A stretch of DNA of 64,000 nt from positions 434,001-498,000 of the forward strand of contig JAPLFR010000016.1 of assembly GCA_026390575.1 (NCBI GenBank), written 5' to 3'. The notes under the pieces were generated by a model that made no database searches, was not told where the DNA came from, and saw only the letters and a list, made by a program, of their open reading frames with translations. Position 1 is the stretch's first letter, and each line of letters begins with the position of its first letter. The position numbers were made by a program, and so were the translations under genes. Positions 39,582-49,353 of this stretch are shown here, piece by piece. Source of the stretch: Ignavibacteriales bacterium. GTDB taxonomy: Bacteria; Bacteroidota; Ignavibacteria; UBA10030.

Positions 39582-39619
39582 CCTCACTGAAGTTCGGGAT
39601 ACTTCAGTGAGGTATTTTT
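39582..39619 (+). terminator. Strong intrinsic terminator after the xylose operon
   Basis: An 11-bp perfect stem CCTCACTGAAG (39582-39592) and CTTCAGTGAGG (39602-39612) with a nine-base loop is followed by TATTTTT. It lies 35 bases after the symporter stop and separates the xylB-xylA-galM-symporter unit from the GH13 gene. A smaller GCAGG/CCTGC hairpin sits just upstream at 39553-39566. Confidence 0.92.
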
Positions 39620-39721
39620 ATCATTTCGCAATTCATGAACGAAGATAATGAAAAACAATTTCACCAATATATTAAGCATCTTCTTTTCGCTAAACATTCC
39701 CTTTAGGAAAAGGAACATACT

Positions 39722-41428
39722 ATGATCAAGAGACTCGTCACTACAGGACTTTTTCTCTCCGTAGGTTTGTCACTTATGCTTGGACAAGCACGAGAGATAA
39801 CCGGCAAGTGTACCATCCCTGATGGACCAGAATGGATTCGCGATGCCGTATTCTATCAGATCTATCCCCAAACGTTCTACGATTCCAATGGAGATGGTAT
39901 TGGCGATCTTATTGGTATCATTCAAAAATTGGATTATGTCAAAAGTTTAGGTGTGAATGCCATTTGGCTCAATCCGTTCTTCGATTCGCCATTCAACGAT
40001 GCCGGATATGATATTCGGGATTACTATAAAGTCGCACCTCGATACGGCACCAACGAAGATGCAAAGCGCTTATTCGAAGAAGCGCATAAACGAGGAATGA
40101 AGGTGATCTTCGACTATGTCATCACTTATACTGCCATAGATCATCCGTGGTTTGTTGAATCCTGTAAACAGAAGCCCAATAAATATACAAACTGGTATGT
40201 CTGGAATGATAATGTCTGGAAAATGGAAGAAGGTGAATTTGCCAACAGGTTCATTCAGGGATACGGACAGCGGAACGGAAATTTCATGCGGAATTTTTAT
40301 TGGTCACAGCCTGCATTGAATTTCGGCTTCGGTCAACCTGATACAAATAAAAAATGGCAGATGCCAACGAACCATCCTGATGTTCTTGCAATGCGTGAAG
40401 AATTAAAAAGAATATTCTGCTATTGGATGGATTTGGGAGCTGACGGCATTCGCGCAGATATGGCGGGAGCTCTTGTCAAGGGAAACGATGTCAATGGCGA
40501 CACAAAGAAATTCTGGAAAGAAATTCGCCAGATCGTTCAGAAAAAATATCCGCAGGCATTTATGGTATCAGAATGGTCATATCCAAAAGATGCTCTTGAC
40601 GGATTATTTCACGCTGATTTCTTCCATTGGTTCGACGGGTACAACGATTTAGCACAAAAAGAAAGCTGGCGTATTTTGAACGGCTACTCTGAAGGACACA
40701 GCTTTTTCGATAAGGAAGGCAAAGGGAATATTGCTTATTTCCTATCGAAATACATGGAGCAATACAATGAAACAAAAACCAAGGGATATATTTTGCTGCC
40801 TCTTGGAAACCATGATAATGCCAGAATGAATGTGAACCGAACGGATGATGAACTTGAAATGATTATGGCCTTTGGTATAACCATGCCAGGAATTCCCTTC
40901 ATTTATTATGGTAATGAAATTGGTATGCGGGAATTATATGACATGCCTCAAATAGAAGGGGCATATAAGCCGCGCGCCGGTGCGCGCACACCTATGCAGT
41001 GGACACCAGGAAAGAATCGAGGATTTTCTACTGCTGATTTCTCCAAACTCTATCTACCAATAGATACGAGCAACGACGCACCAAATGTCGAGACAGAACA
41101 ACAGGATCCGAATTCGTTACTGAGCCGCGTTAAGAAGCTGATTGAATTAAAGCATACCGAACCTGCATTAGCTGCTTTTGCTGAATTTGTTCCGCTCTAT
41201 GCAAAAGAAAACACATATCCCCTTGTGTATGCTAGAGCCAATGGAAAAGATGAAATGTTGATTATTCTCAATCCTGCTGAAAAGACGGTAACTGCTGAGT
41301 TTCAAGTCAATATGCCTTACAAGAAACTGCAACTGTTAGCAGGAAAAGAAATTAAAGTGACAAAAAATGAGAAGACACTGAAAATTGAGGTACCTGGAAT
41401 AATGTATGCAGTATATAAAGTACAATAA
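39722..41428 (+). CDS. Secreted GH13 alpha-amylase-family enzyme with altered region I
   Basis: A 568-aa GH13 enzyme acting on alpha-glucosides, with a signal peptide (residues 1-22, ending LMLGQA). The barrel begins at FYQIYPQTFYDSNGDG. The three catalytic acids are present: nucleophile Asp246 in DGIRADMAG, acid Glu284 in VSEWSYP and Asp365 in LGNHDNAR. Region I, normally D-x-V-x-N-H, here reads DYVITYT (Asp131, with Thr135 and Tyr136 replacing Asn and His), which is unusual. The overall form is like alpha-glucosidase or trehalose-synthase relatives (GMRELYDMPQ, ARTPMQW). It ends in a small beta domain. Specificity is not determined. AGGAAAAGGA precedes the ATG; it has its own terminator. 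Confidence 0.9.
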   Translation: MIKRLVTTGLFLSVGLSLMLGQAREITGKCTIPDGPEWIRDAVFYQIYPQTFYDSNGDGIGDLIGIIQKLDYVKSLGVNAIWLNPFFDSPFNDAGYDIRDYYKVAPRYGTNEDAKRLFEEAHKRGMKVIFDYVITYTAIDHPWFVESCKQKPNKYTNWYVWNDNVWKMEEGEFANRFIQGYGQRNGNFMRNFYWSQPALNFGFGQPDTNKKWQMPTNHPDVLAMREELKRIFCYWMDLGADGIRADMAGALVKGNDVNGDTKKFWKEIRQIVQKKYPQAFMVSEWSYPKDALDGLFHADFFHWFDGYNDLAQKESWRILNGYSEGHSFFDKEGKGNIAYFLSKYMEQYNETKTKGYILLPLGNHDNARMNVNRTDDELEMIMAFGITMPGIPFIYYGNEIGMRELYDMPQIEGAYKPRAGARTPMQWTPGKNRGFSTADFSKLYLPIDTSNDAPNVETEQQDPNSLLSRVKKLIELKHTEPALAAFAEFVPLYAKENTYPLVYARANGKDEMLIILNPAEKTVTAEFQVNMPYKKLQLLAGKEIKVTKNEKTLKIEVPGIMYAVYKVQ

Positions 41429-41433
41429 ATGTG

Positions 41434-41467
41434 AAGGGGCAAGACCCGATCGGTTCTCGCCCCTTTT
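41434..41467. terminator. Intrinsic terminator between convergent GH13 and GH94 genes
   Basis: Interrupted stem AAGGGGC-A-AGA with TCT-C-GCCCCTT around a central CCGATCGG, followed by TTTT. It begins five bases after the GH13 stop and 53 bases before the GH94 stop on the other strand. The flanking A and T runs allow it to serve both directions. Confidence 0.85.
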
Positions 41468-41519
41468 ACAAACCCGCGGCGTAGCGTATTACATTTGACA
41501 AACTTATATTTTTCAATTC

Positions 41520-43910
41520 CTACATTTCAACAAGAACTTCGTTGCTCTCCATCATTCTATCAGCAGGAATTAGATTCCCGTCAATAATTTCACCGTTCAA
41601 TAGTATCTTTTTCACACCTTTTTGAATTCCATTTTTATTTTTAATGACAATAGTAAAATTTTTATTCCGAAATCTTCGTGTAATCTTTACTTCCTTCCAC
41701 TTCGAGGGAATGCATGGATCAATTCGTAATCCGGAATAATCAGGTTGAATGCCAAGAATGTATTGCGCAGCTGTATAATAAGCCCAAGACGCCGTTCCAC
41801 TCAACCACGGTAATCGAGAAGCACCATACCGCGGACTGTGTTTGCTGTGGGTGAATTGACAATAGACATACGGTTCGGTTTCACGCAATTCCGCTTTTTT
41901 GTTGTAGGCGGAAGGCATAAATTTTCTATAATATTCATACGCAATATTTCCTCTGCCGATCATCGCTTCAGCGGCAACAACCCAGCTCTGTGTATGCTGA
42001 AATATCGAAGCGTTTTCCTTCATGCCTTTATTAAACAATCTTGCTTTGATGACATGCGGATCGGTTTTTTCGACAGGCGGATCGTTGAGCATCAGGCCAT
42101 AATCAGTTGAGAGGCGCTTTCGTACGACATTCAATAATTTCTCAGAATGTTCCTTGGCCGTATGACCGCTCATGACCGCCCATGGCTGCGGTTCAATAAA
42201 AATTGATGCTTCTTCATTATCCTTTGAACCAAATTTCAAACCATCAGCCCTATAGGCCCGCAAATACCATTCACCATCCCATGCATATTTTTTAAGATTT
42301 TCATCAAGAGTACTCAAATGATCCGCTGCCCATGTTGTTTCTTCCGGTTTATTCAGCATCGTCGTAATTTCCATGTACGTTTTTAACGCGTAGCGAAGTT
42401 GAAATGCGACGAACGTTGTTTCGCCATCTTGCCCCAGAGCTAAGCAATCATTCCAATCAGCCGAGAGGCCACACGGAAATCCATGCTTGCCTGAATGATC
42501 AAGATTGAATTGTATTGCACGGCGAAGATGCCCAAGTACTGTATCTTCTCCCTTATCGGCGTACGGAAGGACTTTAAGATAGAATGAAATATCTCCACTC
42601 TCTTTTACATATGCCGGGATAGTGTTAAAGAGCCACATACAATCGTCTGAGCGAAAGTCTTTTTCGTCAGGCGCTTTTTCCTTTCCAGGTGTGTGTGCAA
42701 ATGGTTTTACGACAGGCATCGCGCCGCCGCTGAAGACTTGTCCGGTGATCATGAGTTCAAGCCGCTCTTTCACTTCAACCGGTATCGAATGAAGAATGCC
42801 CAGCATATCCTGAACCGTATCACGATACCCGAGTCCGTCTCTTTCACCAGAGTACACTAAACTCGCCGCACGCGACCAGGCAAATGTCATTAAGTTGTTG
42901 TACGGATTCCATGTGTTGAACATACTATTGAATTCACTATCCGGTGTCTCGGCGGTCATCCCTGCAATTCTTGCATGCCAGTATTCTTTCAGTTTTGTAA
43001 ATTCCTCTCGGACTTTATCCGGATTTCCCATTTCTCGTACGGCTTGTTTTCCTTCAACACCGGCTGCACCGATACCCATAAGGACAACCAACTCTTTTGA
43101 TTCTCCCGGTTTCAAATCGATGTCGACTTGCAACGTTCCACAGGCATTATCTCCAACCGCCTTTGAATTTTTGCATTTTCCTTTCTCAACAACGAGGGGA
43201 TTCGCGTATGTACGATAGGGTCCGATAAATATTTCTCTATCAGTATCAAATCCTTTTACCTTCGCACCGGAAACTGCCAGAAACGTATGACGTCCTTGCC
43301 CATCGTCTTCGAATTTATCTGGCAGCGAAGGCATAAAGACATTGGTTCCATGATCGATGATATTTCCAACGACATCCATTTTCATGATGTACTGTGAATA
43401 TTGAAGATTGTTCATGTCCTGAGAAAGATTCCAATTATTTGCATACTCGACAAATGTAAAGACACTCAATCTTCTTTTTTTCTTCCCCGTGTTTTTCACT
43501 TTCAATAGCCAGCATTCGTACATTTTGCCAAGCGGAACAAAGTACACTGTTTCCGTTTTAATGGAAGAATAGTCAGATGAAATTTTTGTGTACGCAGAGC
43601 CATGACGGCATTCTGATTTATATTGCTTGAGAGATTTTCCAACGGGCTGCCACGATGCAGACCAATAGTCTTTGCTGTCTTTGTCTCGTACGTAGAGATA
43701 TCGTCCCGGCTGGTCCATAGGAATGACATTGAAGCGGAGACGAGTAAAGCGGCCCTGGGCAGCAGATTTCACAAAGCTATATCCACCTGCATTGTTGGTA
43801 ATGATCGCACCGTATTCGGTTGATCCTAAATAATTACTCCACGATTTTGGTGTATCAGGCCGTGTAATGACGTACTCTTTATTTTTGTCATCAAAATATC
43901 CGAACTGCAT
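41520..43910 (-). CDS. GH94 beta-glycoside phosphorylase (cellobiose phosphorylase-like)
   Basis: A 796-aa cytosolic phosphorylase of family GH94, which splits a beta-linked disaccharide with phosphate to give a sugar 1-phosphate. Size and motifs fit cellobiose or chitobiose phosphorylases: FGYFDD at the N-terminus, GRYLYVRD, LVYSGERDGLGYRDTVQDML, and ADWNDCL, where Asp488 is the likely general acid. Later come EPQPWAVMSG, FQHTQSWVV and SGTASWAYYTAAQYILGI. No signal peptide. It is the last gene of a minus-strand set with a GPH symporter 36 bases upstream, so the imported disaccharide is probably its substrate. Cellobiose is the best guess, not proven. AAAGGAGAAGG lies before the ATG. Confidence 0.92.
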   Translation of the reverse strand: MQFGYFDDKNKEYVITRPDTPKSWSNYLGSTEYGAIITNNAGGYSFVKSAAQGRFTRLRFNVIPMDQPGRYLYVRDKDSKDYWSASWQPVGKSLKQYKSECRHGSAYTKISSDYSSIKTETVYFVPLGKMYECWLLKVKNTGKKKRRLSVFTFVEYANNWNLSQDMNNLQYSQYIMKMDVVGNIIDHGTNVFMPSLPDKFEDDGQGRHTFLAVSGAKVKGFDTDREIFIGPYRTYANPLVVEKGKCKNSKAVGDNACGTLQVDIDLKPGESKELVVLMGIGAAGVEGKQAVREMGNPDKVREEFTKLKEYWHARIAGMTAETPDSEFNSMFNTWNPYNNLMTFAWSRAASLVYSGERDGLGYRDTVQDMLGILHSIPVEVKERLELMITGQVFSGGAMPVVKPFAHTPGKEKAPDEKDFRSDDCMWLFNTIPAYVKESGDISFYLKVLPYADKGEDTVLGHLRRAIQFNLDHSGKHGFPCGLSADWNDCLALGQDGETTFVAFQLRYALKTYMEITTMLNKPEETTWAADHLSTLDENLKKYAWDGEWYLRAYRADGLKFGSKDNEEASIFIEPQPWAVMSGHTAKEHSEKLLNVVRKRLSTDYGLMLNDPPVEKTDPHVIKARLFNKGMKENASIFQHTQSWVVAAEAMIGRGNIAYEYYRKFMPSAYNKKAELRETEPYVYCQFTHSKHSPRYGASRLPWLSGTASWAYYTAAQYILGIQPDYSGLRIDPCIPSKWKEVKITRRFRNKNFTIVIKNKNGIQKGVKKILLNGEIIDGNLIPADRMMESNEVLVEM

Positions 43911-43946
43911 TGTTACCTTCTCCTTTTAAAATTTTGAACGGATGTA

Positions 43947-45446
43947 TTACACGGTTGTTGGTTCTGCCTCGCTCGCTTTCCGTCTTACATCCAGTTCTTC
44001 TTTCACTTTTTTCATTGTCGTTTCATCTAATTTGTAAAAGAATGCCAAGATAAGGAGAGCGGCCGTTCCCACTGCAACCGGTATGATACTCATCATATCC
44101 CTCAACCCATGTTTCACATCTATGTTTTGTAGAGCATTGGCGACAAAACCAGTTTGATCCAGAATAAAAGCAGCGACCATACTACCTATCGCCCAGCCAA
44201 TCTTGTTGGACATAATGGATGCAGAGAAGACAAGGCCCGTGGCTCTTCTTCCAGTTTTCCATTCGGAATAGTCAGCAGTATCGGCATAGAGGACCCACAA
44301 CAATGCGGAAATAGGTCCGCCCGTAATCGATCCAAAAAATTGGAGAACCAGTATCAAGAGAACGTTCTCTGGTTGGATGAAATAAAACGATCCGGTAAAG
44401 ATTAATGCTGCAATGAAAAGAATTATAACGCTTCCTTTTCTGCCTAAATTTTTTGCAACCCATGGAACAATAAGAACGCCGACGAGCGATAATCCCTGGC
44501 CTAATGTATTAAACACTGATGTCAGCACTTCAAAGCCGAATTTGTGCGTCACATCCAACAGCACGATCTGTTCCTTTCCTAAAATTCCATTGATAGGATT
44601 GAGAAGGAACTGGATAAAGAAATTCGATATATGCGCCAGCAAGGGGCTTGCCTGTTCACCGATATAATATTTAAAATAATGCGTTGTGACACTTAACCGG
44701 ATACAAACAAAGAGGATAAAAAGAATTGTTACGATGAATAACATCATCCAGGGAAAATTCTTCGATAAATCTTTTAAATCATCCTTCACGGAGGTTCGTT
44801 CTTTTGCAATGGGTTGAACACGTTCGCGTGTTGAAAGGAACGTAATCATAAAGAACAAAATTGCTGCAACTCCATACAACCCCATGGTCATTTGCCAGCC
44901 TTTTGCTGCATCGCCTTGTCCGAAATACGATGCTAAGGGAAGGACCGTGGCGGAGACAATAATACCGCCTAAATATGCTCCCGTAAATTTAAACGATGAC
45001 GCGCTCGTTCGTTCGACCGGATCACCGCTAATAACACCTAACAATGCTGTGTAAGGAATATTGATTGCCGAATAGAGAAACATAAAAAGGATAAACGTAC
45101 AGTACGCATAGACAAGTTTTCCTACATCACTGAATTGAGGTGTAGAAAATGCTAAGACAGCAGCAATCGCCAATGGAACTGCTCCAAATAAAATATATGG
45201 CCGGAATTTTCCCCATCGGCTTTTCGTACGATCCGCGGTCATTCCGATCACCACATCAAAAAAAGCATCGAGGATTCTTGAAATAAAAAACATGATGCCG
45301 GCAGCTTTTCCAGTCAGGCCAAAAATGTCAGTATAAAAGAAAAGGAGCTGCGACATAATCGTTGCCCAAAAAAGGCACGAAGCTAAATCACCAAATCCAT
45401 ATCCAATCTTTTCTTTGAATGTAAGTTTTTGAGAGACAGTTACCAT
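43947..45446 (-). CDS. GPH-family sugar:cation symporter
   Basis: A 499-aa inner-membrane transporter of the glycoside-pentoside-hexuronide:cation (MelB/XynP-like) family. About 12 helices are seen. The N-terminal signature KIGYGFGDLASCLFW is typical, as are FFISRILDAFFDVVIGMTADRT and YSAINIPYTALLGVIS. Helix 10-11 has WVLYADTADYSEWKTGRR, a hallmark of the family. Placed 36 bases before the GH94 gene, it likely imports the disaccharide that GH94 cleaves. The loop around residues 265-310 is longer than usual, with predicted hydrophobic stretches. AGGAG lies six bases before the ATG. Confidence 0.93.
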   Translation of the reverse strand: MVTVSQKLTFKEKIGYGFGDLASCLFWATIMSQLLFFYTDIFGLTGKAAGIMFFISRILDAFFDVVIGMTADRTKSRWGKFRPYILFGAVPLAIAAVLAFSTPQFSDVGKLVYAYCTFILFMFLYSAINIPYTALLGVISGDPVERTSASSFKFTGAYLGGIIVSATVLPLASYFGQGDAAKGWQMTMGLYGVAAILFFMITFLSTRERVQPIAKERTSVKDDLKDLSKNFPWMMLFIVTILFILFVCIRLSVTTHYFKYYIGEQASPLLAHISNFFIQFLLNPINGILGKEQIVLLDVTHKFGFEVLTSVFNTLGQGLSLVGVLIVPWVAKNLGRKGSVIILFIAALIFTGSFYFIQPENVLLILVLQFFGSITGGPISALLWVLYADTADYSEWKTGRRATGLVFSASIMSNKIGWAIGSMVAAFILDQTGFVANALQNIDVKHGLRDMMSIIPVAVGTAALLILAFFYKLDETTMKKVKEELDVRRKASEAEPTTV

Positions 45447-45538
45447 TGAAATCTCCTGTTGTGATTGTGTCGATAAAATACGTTCTCGGAATAGGTCAAG
45501 CGCAAGCTTTACTACACACTGGCAGTATCGGGCAGGTT

Positions 45539-46567
45539 TTAGAGCTTCGGCATTCCCTGCCGATTCTCCTCTGTACCTGCTAAGACAACTTCAATCTCTT
45601 TTAATTCTTCCTTCGAAAAAGAGAGATGCTGCAAAGTACCAACTGCATCTTCGATCTGAGATACACGGCTGGCTCCGATAACAACAGATGTCATTTCCGG
45701 ATGGCGAAGAACCCACGCGAGCGCCATTTGCGCCATGGTTTGCCCCCTCCGAATAGCGATGGTATTCAGTGTACGTACTTTCAAAATTTTTTCATTTTCG
45801 ACTTCTTCTCTTTTTAAGAAACCATGCGGCTTTGCTGCACGAGAATCGACGGGAATGCCGTCCAAATATCTATTAGTGAGCAATCCCTGCGCCAGCGGTG
45901 AAAATGCAATACAGCCGATTCCTTCTTTCTTAAGAGTGTGCAATAAACCATTTTCCACCCACCGATTGAACATACTATACTTTGCTTGATGGATAAGACA
46001 CGGCGTTCCAAGGGATTTTAATATCTTTGCTGCCTTGGCGGTAAGTTCCGGTGGATAATTCGAGATTCCAGCATAGAGCGCTTTACCGCTGCGGACGATC
46101 TGATCGAGAGCCTGCATCGTTTCTTCCAATGGAGTTTCAGGATCCGGCCGGTGATGATAAAAGATATCTACATAATTTATTCCCATGCGATGTAAGCTTT
46201 GATCCAAACTTGCGATTAAATATTTCCGTGATCCCCATTCTCCATACGGGCCAGGCCACATGAGATAACCGGCTTTTGTTGATATAATCAATTCGTCTCT
46301 ATACAATGAAAGATCTTTCTTCAAAATCTTTCCGAAGTTTTCTTCTGCAGATCCGGGAGAAGGACCATAATTATTTGCTAGATCAAAATGAGTTATCCCC
46401 AAATCAAAAGCACATCGAATCATTGCTCGGGCAGTACCAATACTGTCAACACTTCCGAAGTTGTGCCACAATCCCAGAGAAATGGCCGGTAACTTTAGCC
46501 CGCTTCGACCGCATCGGGTATACTTCATTTCATCATATCTCTTTATCTCTGGAGCATAGATCATCAT
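45539..46567 (-). CDS. Aldo/keto reductase, YghZ-like
   Basis: A 342-aa NADPH-dependent aldo/keto reductase of the YghZ (L-glyceraldehyde 3-phosphate reductase, AKR14) type. The N-terminal Y-x-x-M-K-Y-x-R-C-G-R-S-G-L-K-L-P layout and LGLWHNFG match that group and support the first ATGs at 46567/46564 over the internal one. The catalytic tetrad is visible: Asp in HFDLANNYG, Tyr in the same motif, Lys in ISTKAGY and His in FYHHRPD. NADPH-site residues lie in VVIGASRVSQIEDAV. Cytosolic. It is encoded 92 bases before the GPH symporter; its job in sugar catabolism, perhaps reducing an aldose or removing toxic aldehyde, is inferred only from context. Confidence 0.9.
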   Translation of the reverse strand: MMIYAPEIKRYDEMKYTRCGRSGLKLPAISLGLWHNFGSVDSIGTARAMIRCAFDLGITHFDLANNYGPSPGSAEENFGKILKKDLSLYRDELIISTKAGYLMWPGPYGEWGSRKYLIASLDQSLHRMGINYVDIFYHHRPDPETPLEETMQALDQIVRSGKALYAGISNYPPELTAKAAKILKSLGTPCLIHQAKYSMFNRWVENGLLHTLKKEGIGCIAFSPLAQGLLTNRYLDGIPVDSRAAKPHGFLKREEVENEKILKVRTLNTIAIRRGQTMAQMALAWVLRHPEMTSVVIGASRVSQIEDAVGTLQHLSFSKEELKEIEVVLAGTEENRQGMPKL

Positions 46568-46739
46568 ATTACACCTGTTTTATGATTCCTGGTTCAATTG
46601 AAAAATTCATTGTCAATTTAAGAATCATTATTCCAAAATACATGGCTGCAGAAAAGATTGTTGCGACTGAATCTGCATGCTGACAGAATCTCATCCACAA
46701 AATATTCGGTTTATTCAAGAATACGAGCTGAAAAAGTCG

Positions 46740-48863
46740 TTATAATTCCATTTGTTTTTGTAACCGAATATCTTTTGAGGATGCGCCTATATGAATAATG
46801 AATGTACCTTTCTCGAAAAACCAACCTTTTGATTCCGGATTCCAAAAAGAAAAATCCTTCTTATGTAATTCTATCACAACAGTCTTACTTTGACCCGGTT
46901 CCAATTCCACTTTTTTAAATCCCTTGAGTTCTTTTACCGGCCGAGGAACGGTAGATTCAACATCCTGAATATACAATTGAGCTGTTTCCAATCCTGTTTT
47001 CGTTCCTACATTTTTCACCGTAAAGCGTACGTTCACAACGCCATTCTCACGAAATTTGTCGTTTGTTATTGTAAGATCACTGTATGCAAAGGTTGTATAA
47101 GATAAACCATGTCCGAACGGATAGAGCGTCTCGATGTTTTTCTTTTCGTACCATCTGTACCCAACAAATATTCCTTCTGAATATCGAACATCGTATATAG
47201 AATGATTTTTCTCCTCATTATCACTCCAAGTATGATACAACGATTCATGTTCAGGAACATATCCATAGGCCGGTGAATCTTTGAATTCTCTTTCAATTGT
47301 TATAGGGAGTTTTCCTGAGGGATTAATTTTTCCGGCAAGAATTTCCGCCAATGCTTTATTCCCGATTTGACCGCCATACCAAGCATAGATAACTGCTCTC
47401 GCTTTATTGTTCCACCCCGTCATTCTGATGCCGCTCCCGGATGTAACGATGACAACAGTATTGGGATTATTACTCACACACTCTTCTACTTTTCTCTCCT
47501 GGTCTTCCGGCAATTCAAATGGACGATCCCATCCTTCACTGTCCCCCGTTCCGATATTACATAAAACGACATCCGCAGATTTAATTTGGCTGAGACCTGG
47601 ATTTTTCTCATAGGTCAACCTGTCGCCGAATTCACTTTTCAATTCATCAAGCATCAGTCTATTGTTATATCCCTTCACCTCCGCAGCTCCGCCTCCCTTA
47701 GCCAGTTTTTCCACGTACTCACCTGTTAACAAAATAGTTTTTATATCTTCTTGAAGAGGGAGGATATTCTTTTCATTTTTGAGAAGGACAATTCCTTCGC
47801 ATGCTGTCTGCAAAGCGACAAGTTCATGATTTTCATACTGCGCAGTATTATGAATATTCATTCTTCGTTCATCGAATTTCATGGCAAAATATGTTCTTAA
47901 CACACTTTTTGCCATTCGATTAAGATCCTCGACTTTTACTTTCCCTTCTTGAAGAAACTGCTGAGCATCCTTTAAAGCGATTGCATGTGGCATTTCCAAA
48001 TCCTGACCGGATTTCGCAAGTTTTTCGCCGTTGTACACCGACCTCCAATCTGTCATGACCAACCACTGAAAGCTCAATTGTTTTCTCAGGATGTTATTAA
48101 TGACATACTCGCTTTGTCCGCACCATTCTCCATTTAACAAATTGTAAGAAGTCATGACCGCTTTGGCGCCAGCATCAATTCCAGCTTGAAATGGGGGCAA
48201 ATAAATTTCATGTAACGTTCTCTCATCGATGAGGGAATTACTCTTTCTCCTAAAATATTCTGTATTATTTGCGACGAAATGTTTTAATGTCGCTATTGTT
48301 CCAGTACTTTGCACTCCTTTTACATATTCTTCAACCATTCGTGCTCTTAAAAAAGGATCTTCTCCAAAATATTCAAAATTTCGACCGCACTGAGATTGTC
48401 GATAACTATTAATGCCGGGCCCGAGTAAAATGCCAATGCCGCCTGCTCGACACTCTTCACCAACAGCCTCGGCGTAATTGTAGGAAAGTCCAGGATTCCA
48501 AGTAGCCGCCAATGAAATTGGACAGGGAAAAGCTGTTGATTTTTCCAATTGATATTTCGTCAGGTCTATATCTCTGAATTTTTCCCGTATGTGCACACCT
48601 TGCGTTGCGTCAGCCATATACACTTCGGGAAGATTTAATCTTGGCAACGGCCTGATAAAAAACGATCTATCACCTCCGACCAAATCAATTTTTTCATTCA
48701 GCGTCATGAGTGCCAACACAGAGTCAGCCTTTATATCGGCTGACTCATAAGAAAGCGGTTGAAAGATTTCTTTTTTCAGAGTAATAGATTGACTGTTGAG
48801 CTGAAAGCAAAAAACAATAATAACAATAGGCAACGTTTTAATAGAACCAATATCTCGAAGCAT
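46740..48863 (-). CDS. Secreted GH3 beta-glucosidase-type enzyme
   Basis: A 707-aa GH3 enzyme with a signal peptide (residues 1-25, hydrophobic PIVIIVFCFQLNSQS). The barrel domain carries MADATQGVH, GRNFEYFGEDPFL, ATLKHFVANN and the nucleophile Asp272 in VMTDWRSV. The sandwich domain shows KTILLTGEYVEKLAKGGG and VIYAWYGGQIGNKALAEIL. The C-terminal fibronectin-III-like domain (TKTGLETAQLYIQD, RPVKELKGF) completes a standard three-domain layout. Compared with the first GH3 in this window it is clearly a different subfamily member. It heads the minus-strand set with the aldo/keto reductase, GPH symporter and GH94 genes, so it may trim oligosaccharides before import. GAGG lies upstream of the ATG. 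Confidence 0.92.
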   Translation of the reverse strand: MLRDIGSIKTLPIVIIVFCFQLNSQSITLKKEIFQPLSYESADIKADSVLALMTLNEKIDLVGGDRSFFIRPLPRLNLPEVYMADATQGVHIREKFRDIDLTKYQLEKSTAFPCPISLAATWNPGLSYNYAEAVGEECRAGGIGILLGPGINSYRQSQCGRNFEYFGEDPFLRARMVEEYVKGVQSTGTIATLKHFVANNTEYFRRKSNSLIDERTLHEIYLPPFQAGIDAGAKAVMTSYNLLNGEWCGQSEYVINNILRKQLSFQWLVMTDWRSVYNGEKLAKSGQDLEMPHAIALKDAQQFLQEGKVKVEDLNRMAKSVLRTYFAMKFDERRMNIHNTAQYENHELVALQTACEGIVLLKNEKNILPLQEDIKTILLTGEYVEKLAKGGGAAEVKGYNNRLMLDELKSEFGDRLTYEKNPGLSQIKSADVVLCNIGTGDSEGWDRPFELPEDQERKVEECVSNNPNTVVIVTSGSGIRMTGWNNKARAVIYAWYGGQIGNKALAEILAGKINPSGKLPITIEREFKDSPAYGYVPEHESLYHTWSDNEEKNHSIYDVRYSEGIFVGYRWYEKKNIETLYPFGHGLSYTTFAYSDLTITNDKFRENGVVNVRFTVKNVGTKTGLETAQLYIQDVESTVPRPVKELKGFKKVELEPGQSKTVVIELHKKDFSFWNPESKGWFFEKGTFIIHIGASSKDIRLQKQMEL

Positions 48864-48917
48864 ATGTCAATCCTCATATATTGTTAATAATTTTAATAAT
48901 GCCTTATGAAATCAAAT

Positions 48918-49353
48918 TTATAGTTTGTAGAGATTGAGGGCTTTCTCATATGGTTTGACAATCTTATACATTCGGTCATTTGATTCTTCTCGCAGAATTT
49001 GATTCAAACCATTCAAGAGTTCTTCGTATACCATGGTGAAATGGACGACAGCGGTAAATCCTTGGACGAATCTCTTTATCTTTGAAGTATCAGAAATAAC
49101 GCTTGCTGGCTTATCGTCAATTAAACTGCCGCGCAATTCTTCATCAATTCTTGCCAATATTTCAGACAGAATATGCACAATCTTAGCTTCACACTCAACC
49201 GTTTTTACCAAGGCTTTATGAGTTTGATGCCATGGAAAGATTTCATCAGATGTTTCTGAAATGATTCACCGGTTGCATGTCAATGACCCACGAGTCCGAG
49301 AAATCCAATACGAAATCAGCAGCATGGGTAGCCATGGAGCCAATTCGGGATTT
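48918..49353 (-). pseudogene. Possible frameshifted small gene of unknown function
   Basis: Two open segments in different frames meet near 49255 on the minus strand. The upstream one begins with ATGs at about 49356-49353 (SRIGSMATHAADFVLDFS) and stops at about 49243. The downstream one is open from about 49260 to 48918, includes FPWHQTHKALVKTV and YEELLNGL, and ends YEKALNLYKL. The ADFVLDF and H-x-x-x-A-L phrases recall the DUF3467 layout, but weakly. With no good start in the second segment (TTG at 49211 only), a single gene broken by a frameshift or sequencing error is possible. Neither part is confidently a gene. Confidence 0.3.
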
